From assembly GCA_041649995.1 (NCBI GenBank), contig JBAZMA010000008.1, positions 1-64,000 of the forward strand: a DNA stretch of 64,000 nt. The letters are read 5' to 3'. The position numbers and the translations under genes are program-made. The DNA is from JBAZMA01 sp041649995 (GTDB lineage: Bacteria; Omnitrophota; Gorgyraeia; Velamenicoccales; Velamenicoccaceae). Shown in pieces: positions 25,501-35,461 of this stretch. The notes beneath the pieces are model-generated. The model was not told the DNA's origin, ran no database searches, and saw only the letters and a program-made list of their open reading frames with translations. Numbering within the stretch: the first letter of the stretch is position 1; the number at the start of each line of letters is the position of its first letter.

Positions 25501-27666
25501 GTGCAATCCAGACAATCATTCTTTTCGCGTTGGCACGAAAGCCTAATTTTTTCTCTTCTGACTATTCTGGGCTGTTTTGTCCTGTTGACCTGCGTGGACA
25601 TGGTGCCGAAAGTCGATGAGAATTTTTTCTTCGCCCCTGAAGATCCCAGATTTCAGGATGAACAGAAAATCTCGCGGCTTTTTGAAAGAAAAGACACGCA
25701 GATCATCATGACGGCGCAGGGGGATATCCAGACCCCCGAGTACTTCGAAAGGGTGCGCGCTTTAAGCCGTGACTTTGAAAAATTGACGGGTGTGGCGCTT
25801 GTGCGCAGCGTTTCCAGCGGGCCTGGCAGCGTCAGGGAGGCCCAAAAAAGCCCGCTCTGGAGGCGTCTTTTGGTGGCCCCCAGGGAGGGTTCCACCAATA
25901 TTATTGTCATCATCGGGCAGGGCGCCAGCGAAGAAATTGTTTCGGCTTTTGAAAAGATCGTGGCCGCTCACCAGAAACCCGGCTTTCGGATACGCATGTC
26001 GGGTATGCCTTATATCGTGGAGTTGATCCAGCGAAACCTCCGGACGGACTTTGTGGTTTTCAGCCTGATTGCCTACGCGATCTTCGGTATCATTATCCTC
26101 CTGGTTTTTCGGTCCTGGATCATTCTGTGGGGCACGATGATCGTCTGTACGAATGCCTGCGTTATCACGCTTATTCTCTGTCAGCTTTTCCGCGTTCAGC
26201 TTGGACTCCTGACGGCCAATCTTATCACCATTGTTTTTGTCTTGGCCATTTCCCATATTATTTATCTGACGTATAACTGGAGGGATACGTGCGGAGGAGA
26301 TCAGGGAGCGCCAACCTGCGTTCAGGACGCGGTTCGTCTGACGTTTTCCGCTTCTTTCTGGAGCATGCTGACAACCTTGCTCGGGTTTGCGAGCCTTCTG
26401 GGGGTTCCGGCCCGCCCGTTGCGGGAACTGGGAATTTCGGGCGTGATCGGGTCTTTAGCAGGCATTCTTATGGTTTACGGCATTTTCCCCTGTTTCCTGC
26501 GTTACTGCAGGCCTCTCGCGGCCGCCTGGAAGGGCGCAGCCATCCGGCAGAGATCGTCTTTCTACGCTTTTCTTGTGAAAAGGAAAGCGCTGATCATTTC
26601 CGGCATTTTTTTCTTTTGTCTGGGGGCGGGTTTGTTCCTGCCGCGTTTGAATCTTGATCCCAGCCTTTTGTCCTATTTTCAAAAAGAAGGAGAAATCGCA
26701 AGGGGCCTGAAGGATATCGATCGCAGCGGTGGAAGCAGCCCTTTATTGATGGTTGTCAGGTCGTCGGAAGGCAAGCCCTTGAATACCACGGAGGCCTATC
26801 GCAAGCTCTGGATCCTTCAGCAGGCGCTTGAAGACCATCCTTCCGTGGGGACAATTTTGTCGCTTCCGGTTTTGATGGCGCAGGCCCGGCGATTCCCTTT
26901 GTCGTTTTTTTTCAGTTGGGAATGGCTCCTGAACGCTTTAGAAAGCCCCACCTTTGATGAGATCGGGAAGAGTTTCATTACAGAAGACCGTCAATGCGCG
27001 CTTTTTTTGCTGCGCATGAAGGAAGAGGTGAGGGACAAGACGCGGCTGGAGGTCATCGATGACCTGAAAAAAGTCGCTGTTTCGGCCGGAATGGTTCCGG
27101 AACTCATCGGAGGTGTCTATGCCCTTCAGGGTCATTTATCGCGTTTGGTGGTCTCAAGCCTTATCTACGGGCTTGGCCGTCTTTTGCTCGTGTTCTTTCT
27201 GATCGGCTGGGGTTTTTCCCGCTCCCTGAAAATCGCTTTCGGCATGATTGTCGCCGTCGGCCTGATCCCATTGGGGATCCTCGGGACGATTGGTTTTCTG
27301 CGGATACCCTTGGATATCATTTCGGCCCCCGCTTCCAATATCGCCATTTCCATGGGCATCGATTCCATGTTCCATATGGTGAAACATTACCGCAGGGAGC
27401 GCCTCACCATGACTTCCGCAGAGGCCTGGGAAGCGGTGCAGAGGAGGCTGTGGAAGCCCATATTCACATCCATGTCCCTGGTGGCGCTGGGTTTCAGCAT
27501 ATTCTTGTTTTCCCAGTTTCCTCCAACCCAGCGTTTCGGTTTTTCCATTGTCCTGGGGACGGCCCTGGCCGGATTTTCATCCATGTTGGTGATGCCTTTG
27601 ATCGCGCAGTTTTTCCCGAAATTTCCGCCGCTAAGGACACTGCTCAGAAAGGAGCGGCATGGTTGA
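25501..27666 (+). CDS. RND-superfamily (MMPL-like) exporter
   Basis: About 721 residues arranged as two halves, each with one helix, a large periplasmic loop and five further helices. Segments such as FVLAISHIIYLTYNW in the first half and AISMGIDSMFHMVKHYRRE in the second are typical of MMPL/HpnN-type lipid exporters. No membrane-fusion partner gene is adjacent. The GTG at 25501 has GGGGGACGGA upstream; in-frame TTG 25414 and GTG 25465 are alternatives that would overlap or abut msrAB. The stop overlaps glgX by 8 bases. The cargo is unknown, possibly a lipid. Confidence 0.83.
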   Translation: MQSRQSFFSRWHESLIFSLLTILGCFVLLTCVDMVPKVDENFFFAPEDPRFQDEQKISRLFERKDTQIIMTAQGDIQTPEYFERVRALSRDFEKLTGVALVRSVSSGPGSVREAQKSPLWRRLLVAPREGSTNIIVIIGQGASEEIVSAFEKIVAAHQKPGFRIRMSGMPYIVELIQRNLRTDFVVFSLIAYAIFGIIILLVFRSWIILWGTMIVCTNACVITLILCQLFRVQLGLLTANLITIVFVLAISHIIYLTYNWRDTCGGDQGAPTCVQDAVRLTFSASFWSMLTTLLGFASLLGVPARPLRELGISGVIGSLAGILMVYGIFPCFLRYCRPLAAAWKGAAIRQRSSFYAFLVKRKALIISGIFFFCLGAGLFLPRLNLDPSLLSYFQKEGEIARGLKDIDRSGGSSPLLMVVRSSEGKPLNTTEAYRKLWILQQALEDHPSVGTILSLPVLMAQARRFPLSFFFSWEWLLNALESPTFDEIGKSFITEDRQCALFLLRMKEEVRDKTRLEVIDDLKKVAVSAGMVPELIGGVYALQGHLSRLVVSSLIYGLGRLLLVFFLIGWGFSRSLKIAFGMIVAVGLIPLGILGTIGFLRIPLDIISAPASNIAISMGIDSMFHMVKHYRRERLTMTSAEAWEAVQRRLWKPIFTSMSLVALGFSIFLFSQFPPTQRFGFSIVLGTALAGFSSMLVMPLIAQFFPKFPPLRTLLRKERHG

Positions 27667-29806
27667 CCTGTTAATCCACAGGACTCAAAAAAGAATTTCC
27701 GCCGGAGAAGACCGCTTTTTGGGGGGACTTCTTAAGGAGAACGGCGTGAATTTTGCTGTTTTTTCCGAAACGGCGCAGCAGATGTTCCTCATTTTATTCG
27801 ATTCGCCTCAGGGACCCCCGACGGATGTCATCCGGATGAACCGCACAGGCGATATCTGGCATGTTTTTGTCCATGAGGCCCGCGCCGGCCAGCTTTACGG
27901 ATATAAAGCGCAAGGGGATTACAAGCCTGAAGAGGGCAAGCGCTTTAATCCTCACAAACTCCTGATAGATCCTTACGCCAAAGCCCTGTCCGGAAAATCG
28001 ACCGGCGATTCAGGCCTGCTGTTTGGCTATGACCTGAATCACCCTGACAAAGACATGGCCATGGACACGCGGGATAACGCGCACATTGTTCCCAAGGGGA
28101 TTGTCATAGATGACAGCTTTGACTGGGGGGATAACAAGAGGCCGGGCATTCCCATCGAGCGGTATGTGATCTATGAATCGCACCTGAAAGGTTTTACGGC
28201 GCACGTTTCCTCCCAGACTTCCCATCCGGGCACCTACCTTGGTTTTGTGGAAAAAATCCCGTATCTTAAGGAATTGGGTGTTAACGCCGTGGAATTCATG
28301 CCCATTCATGAATTTTATGTTTTGGATCAGTTGAGAAAAAAAGGCCTCACCGATTTCTGGGGCTATAATTCCATCGCTTTCTTTGCCCCCGAGTTTTCCT
28401 ACGGCACCGCGTCTTCTCCCGGATGCCAGGTCAGGGAATTCAAGACCCTGGTCAGGGAGCTGCATGCGGCCGGTATTGAGGTCATCCTGGACGTGGTCTA
28501 CAATCATACGGGAGAAGGCAATGAACTGGGGCCGACATTAAGTTTTAAGGGGCTGGACAATCAGGCGTATTACAGGCTCCAGCCGAATCCCCAGAAGCCG
28601 GAAGAGAGGATGCGCAATTATCTGAATGTGACAGGCACGGGCAATACCATCCGCATTGAGCACCCTATGGTCCTGCGCCTGGTCCTGGAATCTCTCCGCT
28701 ATTGGGCCGGGGTGATGCACGTGGACGGTTTCCGGTTCGATCTTGCCTCCGTTCTGGGCGTTGCCAAAGGCGAATTCAACAGGACATCGCCTTTTTTTGA
28801 GGAGATTGCCAAAGACCCGGTTTTGAGCCATATGAAGATGATCGCCGAGCCCTGGGATCTGACGATGTATCAGGTCGGAAATTTTCCGGAAGGCTGGTCG
28901 GAATGGAACGGCAGTTTCAGGGACACGGCCAGAAAATTCCTGCGGGGGGACGGAGAGGTCGGCCCTATGGCCAGGCGTATTTCGGGCTCACCCGATCTCT
29001 ATGAGCACAACAACAGAAAACCTTTTCACAGCATTAATTTTATCGATTGCCACGACGGTTTTACCCTGCACGACCTGTTTTCCTACAATCAGAAACATAA
29101 TGAGGCCAATCAGGAGGATAATCGGGACGGGAACCAGGAAAATTATTCCTGGAACTGCGGCGTGGAAGGCGAAACGGACAATCCCGGAATCCTCAAGCTC
29201 AGGAGGCAGATGGCGAGAAACGCCTTTTGCCTTCTTTTGTTTTCCACAGGCACCCCGATGTTTCTTTACGGGGATGAGATCCTCAGGACGCAAAAGGGGA
29301 ATAATAACGCTTATTGCCAGGACAATGAACTGACATGGATGAATTGGGACGTTTATTTGAGGAACGCGGACCTTTTTGATTTCTGTAAAAAAGTGATTGC
29401 CTGGCGCAAGCGTTATCCTATTTTGCAGCGTTGGCGCTTTTTTACCGGCGAGGATTCAAGCGGAGACGGGGTTCCTGATGTTTCCTGGTTCAGCAGGACC
29501 CTGGGCCCGCCGGCCTGGGATGACGGCCGCACAAAGACCATCTATTACCGGCTTAGCTGCGCGGAGGCGCTGTTGGACAAAGAGGAGCGGTATCTGCTTG
29601 TCGCGTTCCACATGTATCATCGCAAGACTGTGCTGTGGCTTCCCCGGCACAAAAACTTAAAATGGTTCCGGATGATCGATACTTCCCTTGAAGGCCGCGC
29701 CAGCTGTCTGAGTCCGGGCCAGGAAGAACTTTTACCGCACCAGGAAAAGATTTTGTGCTGTCCCCGAAGTGTCGTTGTTTTGACAGGGAAGAAGCCTGAC
29801 AGCTAG
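27659..29806 (+). CDS. glgX: Glycogen debranching enzyme GlgX (GH13 isoamylase type)
   Basis: Hydrolyses alpha-1,6 branches of glycogen or limit dextrins. The N-terminal carbohydrate-binding module (about residues 12-130) precedes a GH13 barrel with VIYESHLKGFT, DVVYNHTGEGNE, nucleophile Asp361 in GFRFDLASVL, acid Glu397 in MIAEPWD, and Asp466 in FIDCHDGFTLHDL. At 715 residues it has the expected length. The ATG overlaps the exporter stop. Together with TreZ and TreY, 540 bases downstream, it supplies linear maltodextrin for trehalose synthesis. Identification is firm. Confidence 0.95.
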   Translation: MVDLLIHRTQKRISAGEDRFLGGLLKENGVNFAVFSETAQQMFLILFDSPQGPPTDVIRMNRTGDIWHVFVHEARAGQLYGYKAQGDYKPEEGKRFNPHKLLIDPYAKALSGKSTGDSGLLFGYDLNHPDKDMAMDTRDNAHIVPKGIVIDDSFDWGDNKRPGIPIERYVIYESHLKGFTAHVSSQTSHPGTYLGFVEKIPYLKELGVNAVEFMPIHEFYVLDQLRKKGLTDFWGYNSIAFFAPEFSYGTASSPGCQVREFKTLVRELHAAGIEVILDVVYNHTGEGNELGPTLSFKGLDNQAYYRLQPNPQKPEERMRNYLNVTGTGNTIRIEHPMVLRLVLESLRYWAGVMHVDGFRFDLASVLGVAKGEFNRTSPFFEEIAKDPVLSHMKMIAEPWDLTMYQVGNFPEGWSEWNGSFRDTARKFLRGDGEVGPMARRISGSPDLYEHNNRKPFHSINFIDCHDGFTLHDLFSYNQKHNEANQEDNRDGNQENYSWNCGVEGETDNPGILKLRRQMARNAFCLLLFSTGTPMFLYGDEILRTQKGNNNAYCQDNELTWMNWDVYLRNADLFDFCKKVIAWRKRYPILQRWRFFTGEDSSGDGVPDVSWFSRTLGPPAWDDGRTKTIYYRLSCAEALLDKEERYLLVAFHMYHRKTVLWLPRHKNLKWFRMIDTSLEGRASCLSPGQEELLPHQEKILCCPRSVVVLTGKKPDS

Positions 29807-29840
29807 GGCCTGGGGCTTATAGCTTGTGGCTAAGAGCATA

Positions 29841-30049
29841 GGGCTTATAGCGTATGGCTAAGAGCATAGGGCATAGAGCATAATTTCCAAAGCCCAATTT
29901 CCAAATCATAGAAACAATTAAAAATTAAGAATTAAGAATGAAGAATTGAACTTCGATTCTCGGTCTTCGGACTTCTGAATTCAGACGTCAGACTTCCGAC
30001 TCATGTCTTCTGCTTTTTTTATAAGCCATTTGCCATACGCTATAAGCCC
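29841..30049. repeat. Intergenic element with 18-base perfect terminal inverted repeats
   Basis: GGGCTTATAGCGTATGGC at 29841-29858 is the exact reverse complement of 30032-30049. Inside are low-complexity words (AATTAAGAATTAAGAATGAAG; a TTCGGACTTCTGAATTCAGA type). From 29905 on, the interior recurs in the same order at 63828-64000. No reading frame is plausible. Confidence 0.7.
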
Positions 30050-30062
30050 ATTCTTCTTTTTT

Positions 30063-30330
30063 CATTCTTAATTGTTTTTCGTGCTTTCGTCTTCGGTTTC
30101 TGTGGACCATGGATTATGGTCTATGGACTATCTCATCCTTCGTGCTTTCGTGCCTTCGTCCATCGGTACTACGTCCGCACGTCCCTACGTCCGAGCATCC
30201 GAAGGATGCGAACGTCCTCACGGTCATCGTCCCGTGTCTTCGTGCTTTCGTCTCTCGGATTTCCGTCTTCTAGCTAGCCCCTGGTACCTAGAACCTAGCA
30301 CCTAAATCATTCTTCATTATTTTTTGTCTA
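30063..30330. repeat. Low-complexity GACGT/GACGAAAGCACGA repeat, inverted copy
   Basis: Degenerate short words (TTCGTGCTTTCGTC, ACGTCC, CTAGGTACCTAG-like) fill the space between the terminal-inverted-repeat element and treZ. Read on the minus strand, it matches the words and order of 40381-40545 (GGACGATGACCGTGAGGACGT, CACGAAAGCACGA, then AATTAAGAATG). It is non-coding. The whole 29807-30344 gap is made of such repeats. Confidence 0.65.
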
Positions 30331-30344
30331 CCCAAGGTGCGCGC

Positions 30345-32198
30345 ATGCCTGATCTCGGCGCCTGTTATAAAAAATCAGGGCAATGCCTTTTTACCGTTTG
30401 GGCCCCCTTTTTGAAAGCCCTTTCGCTGCATCTGACAGGGAAAAATGATATTTTCCTGCCGATGGCCATGGATGCCAAGGGATTCTGGAGCATTGACGTT
30501 CTTCAGGCCCCTCCCGGAACACGATATACTTTTCGTTTTGAAGACGGCAAGGACAGGCCTGATCCCGCTTCTTTTGATCAGCCAGAGGATATCTTCGGCG
30601 CGTCTTGTGTTGTGGACCATTCCGCTTTTTGGTGGCAGGACGATGACTGGAAAAGTCCGCAGTTGGAAGAGATGGTTTTTTACGAGCTCCATGTGGGCGC
30701 GTTTACTCCACTGGGGACATTTGAAGCGATCATAGAGCGGCTGGATGATTTGAAGGATTTGGGCGTCAACGCCTTGGAATTGATGCCCGTGGCGCAGTTT
30801 CCGGGGAAAAGGGGATGGGGGTATGACGGCGTGTTTCCTTATGCCGTTCAGCATTCTTACGGCGGGCCGGCGGGATTGAAGGCTTTGGTGAACGCCTGCC
30901 ATCTCAAAGGTATGGCCGTGGTCCTGGATGTTGTCTATAACCATTTTGGGCCCGAAGGCAATATCCTGGCGGAATTCATGCCCTGTTTTAACGAAAAATA
31001 TCAAACGCCGTGGGGCATGGCCATCAATTTCGACGGGCCAGACAGCTGGGGCGTGAGGAACTTTCTGATCCAGAACGCCCTTTACTGGTTCAGGCATTAT
31101 CATGTGGATGCCTTAAGGCTGGACGCAGTCCATGGGATGCATGATATGAGCGCCAAACATTTTCTCAAAGAGCTTTGCGAGGAGATTTCGCTTTTCCCCA
31201 GGAAAGTTTATCTGATCGCCGAAAGCGATTTGAATGATGTCAGGGCCATTGGTCCTTTTGACAAAGGGGGATGGGGACTGGACGCGCAGTGGAATGATGA
31301 TTTCCACCATGCCCTGCACGCCCTTTTGACGAACGAAAGGCAGGGGTATTATGGAGATTTTGGAAAGGTGGCCCACCTGGCCAAGGCGCAAAAGGAAGGA
31401 TTCGTTTATTCCTGGGATTATTCATCGTTCCGCCGCAGATTTCACGGAAGTTCTTCTTCCGAAGTTTCGGCCAAGCATTTTATCGTCTATTCCCAGAACC
31501 ACGATCAAATCGGCAACCGTCTCAAAGGAGAACGGCTCTCAGGGCTCATATCGTTTGAAGGCCTGAAGCTGGCCGCGGCAGCCGTCCTGCTTTCGCCTTA
31601 CATCCCTCTGATCTTCATGGGGGAAGAATACGCGGAGGATTCCCCTTTCCTGTATTTTATGGATTTCAAGAGCCAAGAGCTTCTCCAGGCTGTCAGGGAA
31701 GGCCGTAAAAAAGAGTTTTCGCGCTTTCAGTGGAAGGAAGAGCCGGTGGACCCGCATGAGGAAACAGCCTTTTTGAGGTCCAGGATCGATTGGGGAAGAA
31801 GAATTGAAGAAAAAGGCGCCGTGATGCTGTCTTTTTATCAGAAGCTGATCCGCCTGCGCAAAAGCGTCGATGCGCTGGCGCATCCCGATAAAGAGCGCCT
31901 GAAGGTCAGGACGGATGAAGCCCTGAGGGTCCTGACCGTGATCCGGTGGTTTAAGGAAAGCCTTGTGTGCGTGGTCATGAATTTCAACAGCGCAGAGATC
32001 CAGCTGACATCAGGAGCGCTTCTGCCGGGCGATTGGAATAAGATCCTCGATTCCTCCGACACGCAATGGCTGGGGCCGGGCAATATCAACCCCGGCGTGA
32101 TCACGACGCCCGTGAAAAACCTGGTTTTTAAGCCGCAGAGCTGTGTTGTGTTTGAGAAGATCTCCGGCGGGGCAAGAAACAGCCTGCAGACCCGATAA
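30345..32198 (+). CDS. treZ: Malto-oligosyltrehalose trehalohydrolase
   Basis: Releases trehalose from maltooligosyl trehalose (GH13). Family segments are MVFYELHVGAFTPLGTF and GYDGVFPYAVQHSYGGP. The catalytic set is Asp260 (LRLDAVHGM), Glu293 (YLIAESDLND) and Asp387 (NHDQIGNR). The ATG at 30345 follows AAGG by 7 bases; an in-frame TTG at 30324 is less likely. At 617 residues it has full length. The stop lies 16 bases before the treY start, so the two are co-expressed. The HVGAF-type substrate segment and the gene pair make identification secure. Confidence 0.94.
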   Translation: MPDLGACYKKSGQCLFTVWAPFLKALSLHLTGKNDIFLPMAMDAKGFWSIDVLQAPPGTRYTFRFEDGKDRPDPASFDQPEDIFGASCVVDHSAFWWQDDDWKSPQLEEMVFYELHVGAFTPLGTFEAIIERLDDLKDLGVNALELMPVAQFPGKRGWGYDGVFPYAVQHSYGGPAGLKALVNACHLKGMAVVLDVVYNHFGPEGNILAEFMPCFNEKYQTPWGMAINFDGPDSWGVRNFLIQNALYWFRHYHVDALRLDAVHGMHDMSAKHFLKELCEEISLFPRKVYLIAESDLNDVRAIGPFDKGGWGLDAQWNDDFHHALHALLTNERQGYYGDFGKVAHLAKAQKEGFVYSWDYSSFRRRFHGSSSSEVSAKHFIVYSQNHDQIGNRLKGERLSGLISFEGLKLAAAAVLLSPYIPLIFMGEEYAEDSPFLYFMDFKSQELLQAVREGRKKEFSRFQWKEEPVDPHEETAFLRSRIDWGRRIEEKGAVMLSFYQKLIRLRKSVDALAHPDKERLKVRTDEALRVLTVIRWFKESLVCVVMNFNSAEIQLTSGALLPGDWNKILDSSDTQWLGPGNINPGVITTPVKNLVFKPQSCVVFEKISGGARNSLQTR

Positions 32199-32214
32199 AG
32201 GTATCGTCCTGTCC

Positions 32215-34956
32215 ATGAAAATCCCTCTTACCACATACCGCCTTCAATTTTGTCCGGATTTCGATTTTGATCAGGCCCGCGGTACCCTGGCCTATTTATA
32301 CCAGCTAGGGGTTACCGACATTTACGCGTCTCCGGTTTTCGCCGCCAAAAGCGGAAGTATTCACGGCTATGACATTGTGGACCCCACAAAGATCAATCCC
32401 GAATGGGGAGGAGAGGAGGCTTTGAGGGCGTTGATCCGGGACGCTAAAGGCAGGGGGTTGGGCTGGCTGCAGGACATCGTGCCCAACCATATGGCCTATG
32501 ACCCGCAGAACCCTTTTCTGATGGATATCTTTGAATACGGGGAGGGTTCCGCCTACAGAGGTTACTTCGATATCGATTGGGACCATCCCTATGAAAATCT
32601 TAAAAACAGGCTCCTGGCCCCTTTTCTCGGGCAATTCTACGGAAAATGCGTCGATCAGCAGGAGATCAGGCTCATTTTTAATGAGAGGGGATTTTTTTTC
32701 CAATATTACGATTTTTTCTTTCCTTTGAAAATCGCGTCTTACGGAGCCTTCCTGGAAAAGGACCTTGAAGGCTGCTCGGAGGGTTTTTTAAAAGTGGTCG
32801 AGGGGTTCAAGGGGCAGGCAGGCAGGCGCGAACAGGCCCGGCGCCTGAAAAGCGAGCTTTGGAAGCTCTACGGGCAGGAAGGGGCCGTCAGGCGGCATAT
32901 TGAGGCATCCCTCAAAAGAATAAACGGTCGCAGAGGAAATCCGGGGAGCTTTAATGAATTGGATGCTTTGCTTTCAACGCAGAATTTCCGTTTCGCCTTC
33001 TGGAAAGTCGGAAATGAAGAACTGAATTACAGGAGATTTTTTACGATCAACGGCCTTCTCTGTCTTAAGACCGAAGAGCAGGATGTTTTTGAATTCGCGC
33101 ACAGCCTGATTTTCCAATGGCTGCGGGAAGGGTTGTTTACGTGCTTAAGGATCGACCATTTGGACGGGCTTTATGACCCCATAGGATACTTGTCCAGACT
33201 CAGGCAAAAGGCGCCCGATACCTATATTGCCGCCGAGAAAATTCTCGATATCTTTGAACTTCTTTGCGGGCAGATGCCTATCCAGGGCACGACGGGTTAT
33301 GATTTTTTGAATATTTGCAACGGGCTTTTTGTCGATCGCAAACAGGAGAAAAGATTCGACAGGGCCTACGCGCTTTTCAGCGGCATGTCGTTGAAGTACG
33401 GGGAACTGCTCAGTCAGAAGAAGAGACTGTTCACAGGGCAGAACCTGGCTGGGGATATCGATAACCTGGCCAGACTTTTGAAAACGATTTTGGGCAAAGA
33501 CAGGTATGGACATGACCTGACCCTCTACGGTTTGAGGAGGGGCCTCGTGGAAATGCTTGTTTATTTTCCGGTTTACAGGACTTATATCGCAGCAGACCCC
33601 TCTATGGCCGATGAGGCGTATGTCAAGGAAGCCGCGGCGAGGGCGGTCAACCATCATCCGGGATTGAGGCACGAACTCGCAGCTGTGGAGCGGGTTTTGC
33701 TCTTTAAGAACACAGGCGGCAGCGCGGAAATGGAAAACAAGAATCGGCGTCGTTTCACGGCGCGGTTTCAGCAGACCTCAAGTGTGCTGGCAGCCAAAGG
33801 CATGGAGGACACCGCCTTCTATGTTTATAACCGCCTTTTGTCTCTTAATGAGGTGGGGGGCAATCCGTCTGTTTTCGGGATTTCCCGAAAGGATTTTCAT
33901 GAATTTAACGCCCGCAGAAGGGAATTTTTTCCTTATTCCATGAACGCGGGATCTACCCATGATACCAAAAGAGGGGAGGACGCGCGCGCCCGCCTGAATG
34001 TCCTTTCCGAGATCCCCGGTGAATGGGCGAGGTTGTTAAAGGCGTGGGAAAAATCGAACAGACGCAATGTCAAACATCTTGCGTCCGTTTATGCCCCCGG
34101 AAAAAATGACGAATATTTTATTTATCAGACCCTTCTGGGGGCCTGGCCCTTTAGGGGCAGCGGGTCTCACGCGTTCCGGGAACGCGTGAAGGCCTATATT
34201 GTCAAAGCCATCCGGGAAGCCAAGGTCCATACGGCCTGGCTGGAACCCGATACGGCGTATGAAGAAGCCTGCGTGGCTTTTGTTGAAGACATCCTCAACC
34301 CCCAACGCTCCCCGGAGTTTCTGTCTTCTTTTACCGCCTTCCAGAAAAAAATTGCCTTTTACGGCCTTTTGAATTCCCTGTCCCAGACGCTTTTGAGGCT
34401 GACGGCCCCGGGAGTTCCCGATATCTACCAGGGGGCCGAGTTGTGGGATTTGAGCCTTGTGGACCCTGATAATCGCCGGCCCGTTGATTTTAAAAAAAGG
34501 GCGCGAATGCTGGAGGATATCCGGAAAAAAGAGGCTAAAACCGAGGCTTTGATCCGAAGGCTTTGGGCGGAAAAGGAGGAGGGCGGTCTGAAGTTATTCC
34601 TGATATACCGCCTGCTGAAAACAAGAGGTCAATACCCCGGGTTGTTTTTGGAGGGAGCTTATCTGCCTTTGAAGGCAGAGGGATCATTCGCAAGGCATGT
34701 GGTCGCTTTCAGCCGCAGGTCAGGACAACGCTGGGCCGTGGCCGTGGCTCCCAGGTTCCTGACGGGTTTGGTCAGGGAAGGCAGGCAGCCGCTTGGCATG
34801 AAGGTCTGGAGGGATACGTTGATCCTGCTGCCCAAAGAAGCGCCGGTTCAGTGGAAAGACGTTATCACGGGAGTTAACATCGCAAGAGGCAGGGAAGGCC
34901 TTTTCCTGGGAAAAACGCTGGGTCTTTTCTCCGCGGCCTTGCTGATCTCAAAGTGA
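32215..34956 (+). CDS. treY: Malto-oligosyltrehalose synthase
   Basis: Converts the reducing-end alpha-1,4 bond of maltodextrin into the alpha,alpha-1,1 bond of maltooligosyl trehalose; TreZ then cuts off trehalose. The protein opens with IPLTTYRLQFCPDFDFDQA, followed by VTDIYASPVFAAKSGSIHGYDIVDPTKINPEWGG and DIVPNHMAYD. The catalytic Asp is in LRIDHLDGLYDP and Glu in YIAAEKIL. At 913 residues the length is typical. The start at 32215 matches the family N-terminus, and upstream frame extensions run into treZ. Trehalose would serve as a compatible solute or stress protectant. Confidence 0.94.
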   Translation: MKIPLTTYRLQFCPDFDFDQARGTLAYLYQLGVTDIYASPVFAAKSGSIHGYDIVDPTKINPEWGGEEALRALIRDAKGRGLGWLQDIVPNHMAYDPQNPFLMDIFEYGEGSAYRGYFDIDWDHPYENLKNRLLAPFLGQFYGKCVDQQEIRLIFNERGFFFQYYDFFFPLKIASYGAFLEKDLEGCSEGFLKVVEGFKGQAGRREQARRLKSELWKLYGQEGAVRRHIEASLKRINGRRGNPGSFNELDALLSTQNFRFAFWKVGNEELNYRRFFTINGLLCLKTEEQDVFEFAHSLIFQWLREGLFTCLRIDHLDGLYDPIGYLSRLRQKAPDTYIAAEKILDIFELLCGQMPIQGTTGYDFLNICNGLFVDRKQEKRFDRAYALFSGMSLKYGELLSQKKRLFTGQNLAGDIDNLARLLKTILGKDRYGHDLTLYGLRRGLVEMLVYFPVYRTYIAADPSMADEAYVKEAAARAVNHHPGLRHELAAVERVLLFKNTGGSAEMENKNRRRFTARFQQTSSVLAAKGMEDTAFYVYNRLLSLNEVGGNPSVFGISRKDFHEFNARRREFFPYSMNAGSTHDTKRGEDARARLNVLSEIPGEWARLLKAWEKSNRRNVKHLASVYAPGKNDEYFIYQTLLGAWPFRGSGSHAFRERVKAYIVKAIREAKVHTAWLEPDTAYEEACVAFVEDILNPQRSPEFLSSFTAFQKKIAFYGLLNSLSQTLLRLTAPGVPDIYQGAELWDLSLVDPDNRRPVDFKKRARMLEDIRKKEAKTEALIRRLWAEKEEGGLKLFLIYRLLKTRGQYPGLFLEGAYLPLKAEGSFARHVVAFSRRSGQRWAVAVAPRFLTGLVREGRQPLGMKVWRDTLILLPKEAPVQWKDVITGVNIARGREGLFLGKTLGLFSAALLISK

Positions 34957-34963
34957 AGCCTCG

Positions 34964-34991
34964 AAAAAAACAAAAGGCCTGAATCCCTTTG
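34964..34991 (-). terminator. Terminator of the small secreted protein gene (minus strand)
   Basis: On the minus strand AAAGG-gattcagg-CCTTT is followed by TGTTTTTTT. It lies between the convergent genes treY and 35009-35302 and may also act on the plus strand, where the T-run is weaker. Confidence 0.65.
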
Positions 34992-35008
34992 TTGCCGGGA
35001 GAGGTGTT

Positions 35009-35302
35009 TTAAAAAATGAAATCAATAACATTCGCGACAAGCCTGAACGGAAAGGCAAGGACTTCTCCGACGATGTGGAAAACAGGGCCTCCCAGCAGGC
35101 CGTCTCTTTCATCTTCTTCAACGACCACTTCCTTTGTGACCGGTTCCTCTTCCTCTTCTTCAATATAGACATTCGTTGATGTTCCTTGAGGGGCCTGCGT
35201 TTCGTTGCGGATAACGACATCCTGCGCGAAGGCCACCAGAGAGCGATGGACGGGGATAAGTCCTGTCAAGAGCACGGCTATGGCAAAGATGATCTTTTTC
35301 AT
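35009..35302 (-). CDS. Small secreted acidic protein, unknown
   Basis: 97 residues from the ATG at 35302, which has AAAGGAG 6 bases upstream; an ATG two codons earlier lacks good spacing. A signal peptide (KKIIFAIAVLLTGLIPVHRSLVAFAQ) is followed by a very acidic stretch (EEEEEEPVTKEVVVEEDERD) and a hydrophobic C-terminal helix (VFHIVGEVLAFPFRLVANVIDFIF) that may anchor it. No family is recognised. It is transcribed alone, towards treY, and has its own terminator. Confidence 0.65.
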   Translation of the reverse strand: MKKIIFAIAVLLTGLIPVHRSLVAFAQDVVIRNETQAPQGTSTNVYIEEEEEEPVTKEVVVEEDERDGLLGGPVFHIVGEVLAFPFRLVANVIDFIF

Positions 35303-35404
35303 GGGCAACTCCTTTTTTTAAACGCACACGTTTATTATGCCGTTTTTAGAGACGATTTTCCAATGACGGACTTCGTGCTTTGTTTGACGGATTTCTCCCT
35401 TCAA

Positions 35405-35433
35405 TTGACGCCGCGATTTCTTTGCGATACAAT
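35405..35433 (+). promoter_or_regulatory. Sigma-70-type promoter of nnrE
   Basis: TTGACG (35405-35410), a 17-base spacer and TACAAT (35428-35433). The start codon at 35462 follows AAAGGAG at 35451-35457. Confidence 0.65.
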
Positions 35434-35461
35434 TTTTATTGCTTGAACACAAAGGAGATGA

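Noticed and set aside
30072..30305. Plus-strand open frame of 77 codons in the repeat-filled gap before treZ
   Set aside because: The sequence is made of degenerate word repeats that recur, inverted, at 40381-40545, so coding potential is not supported.
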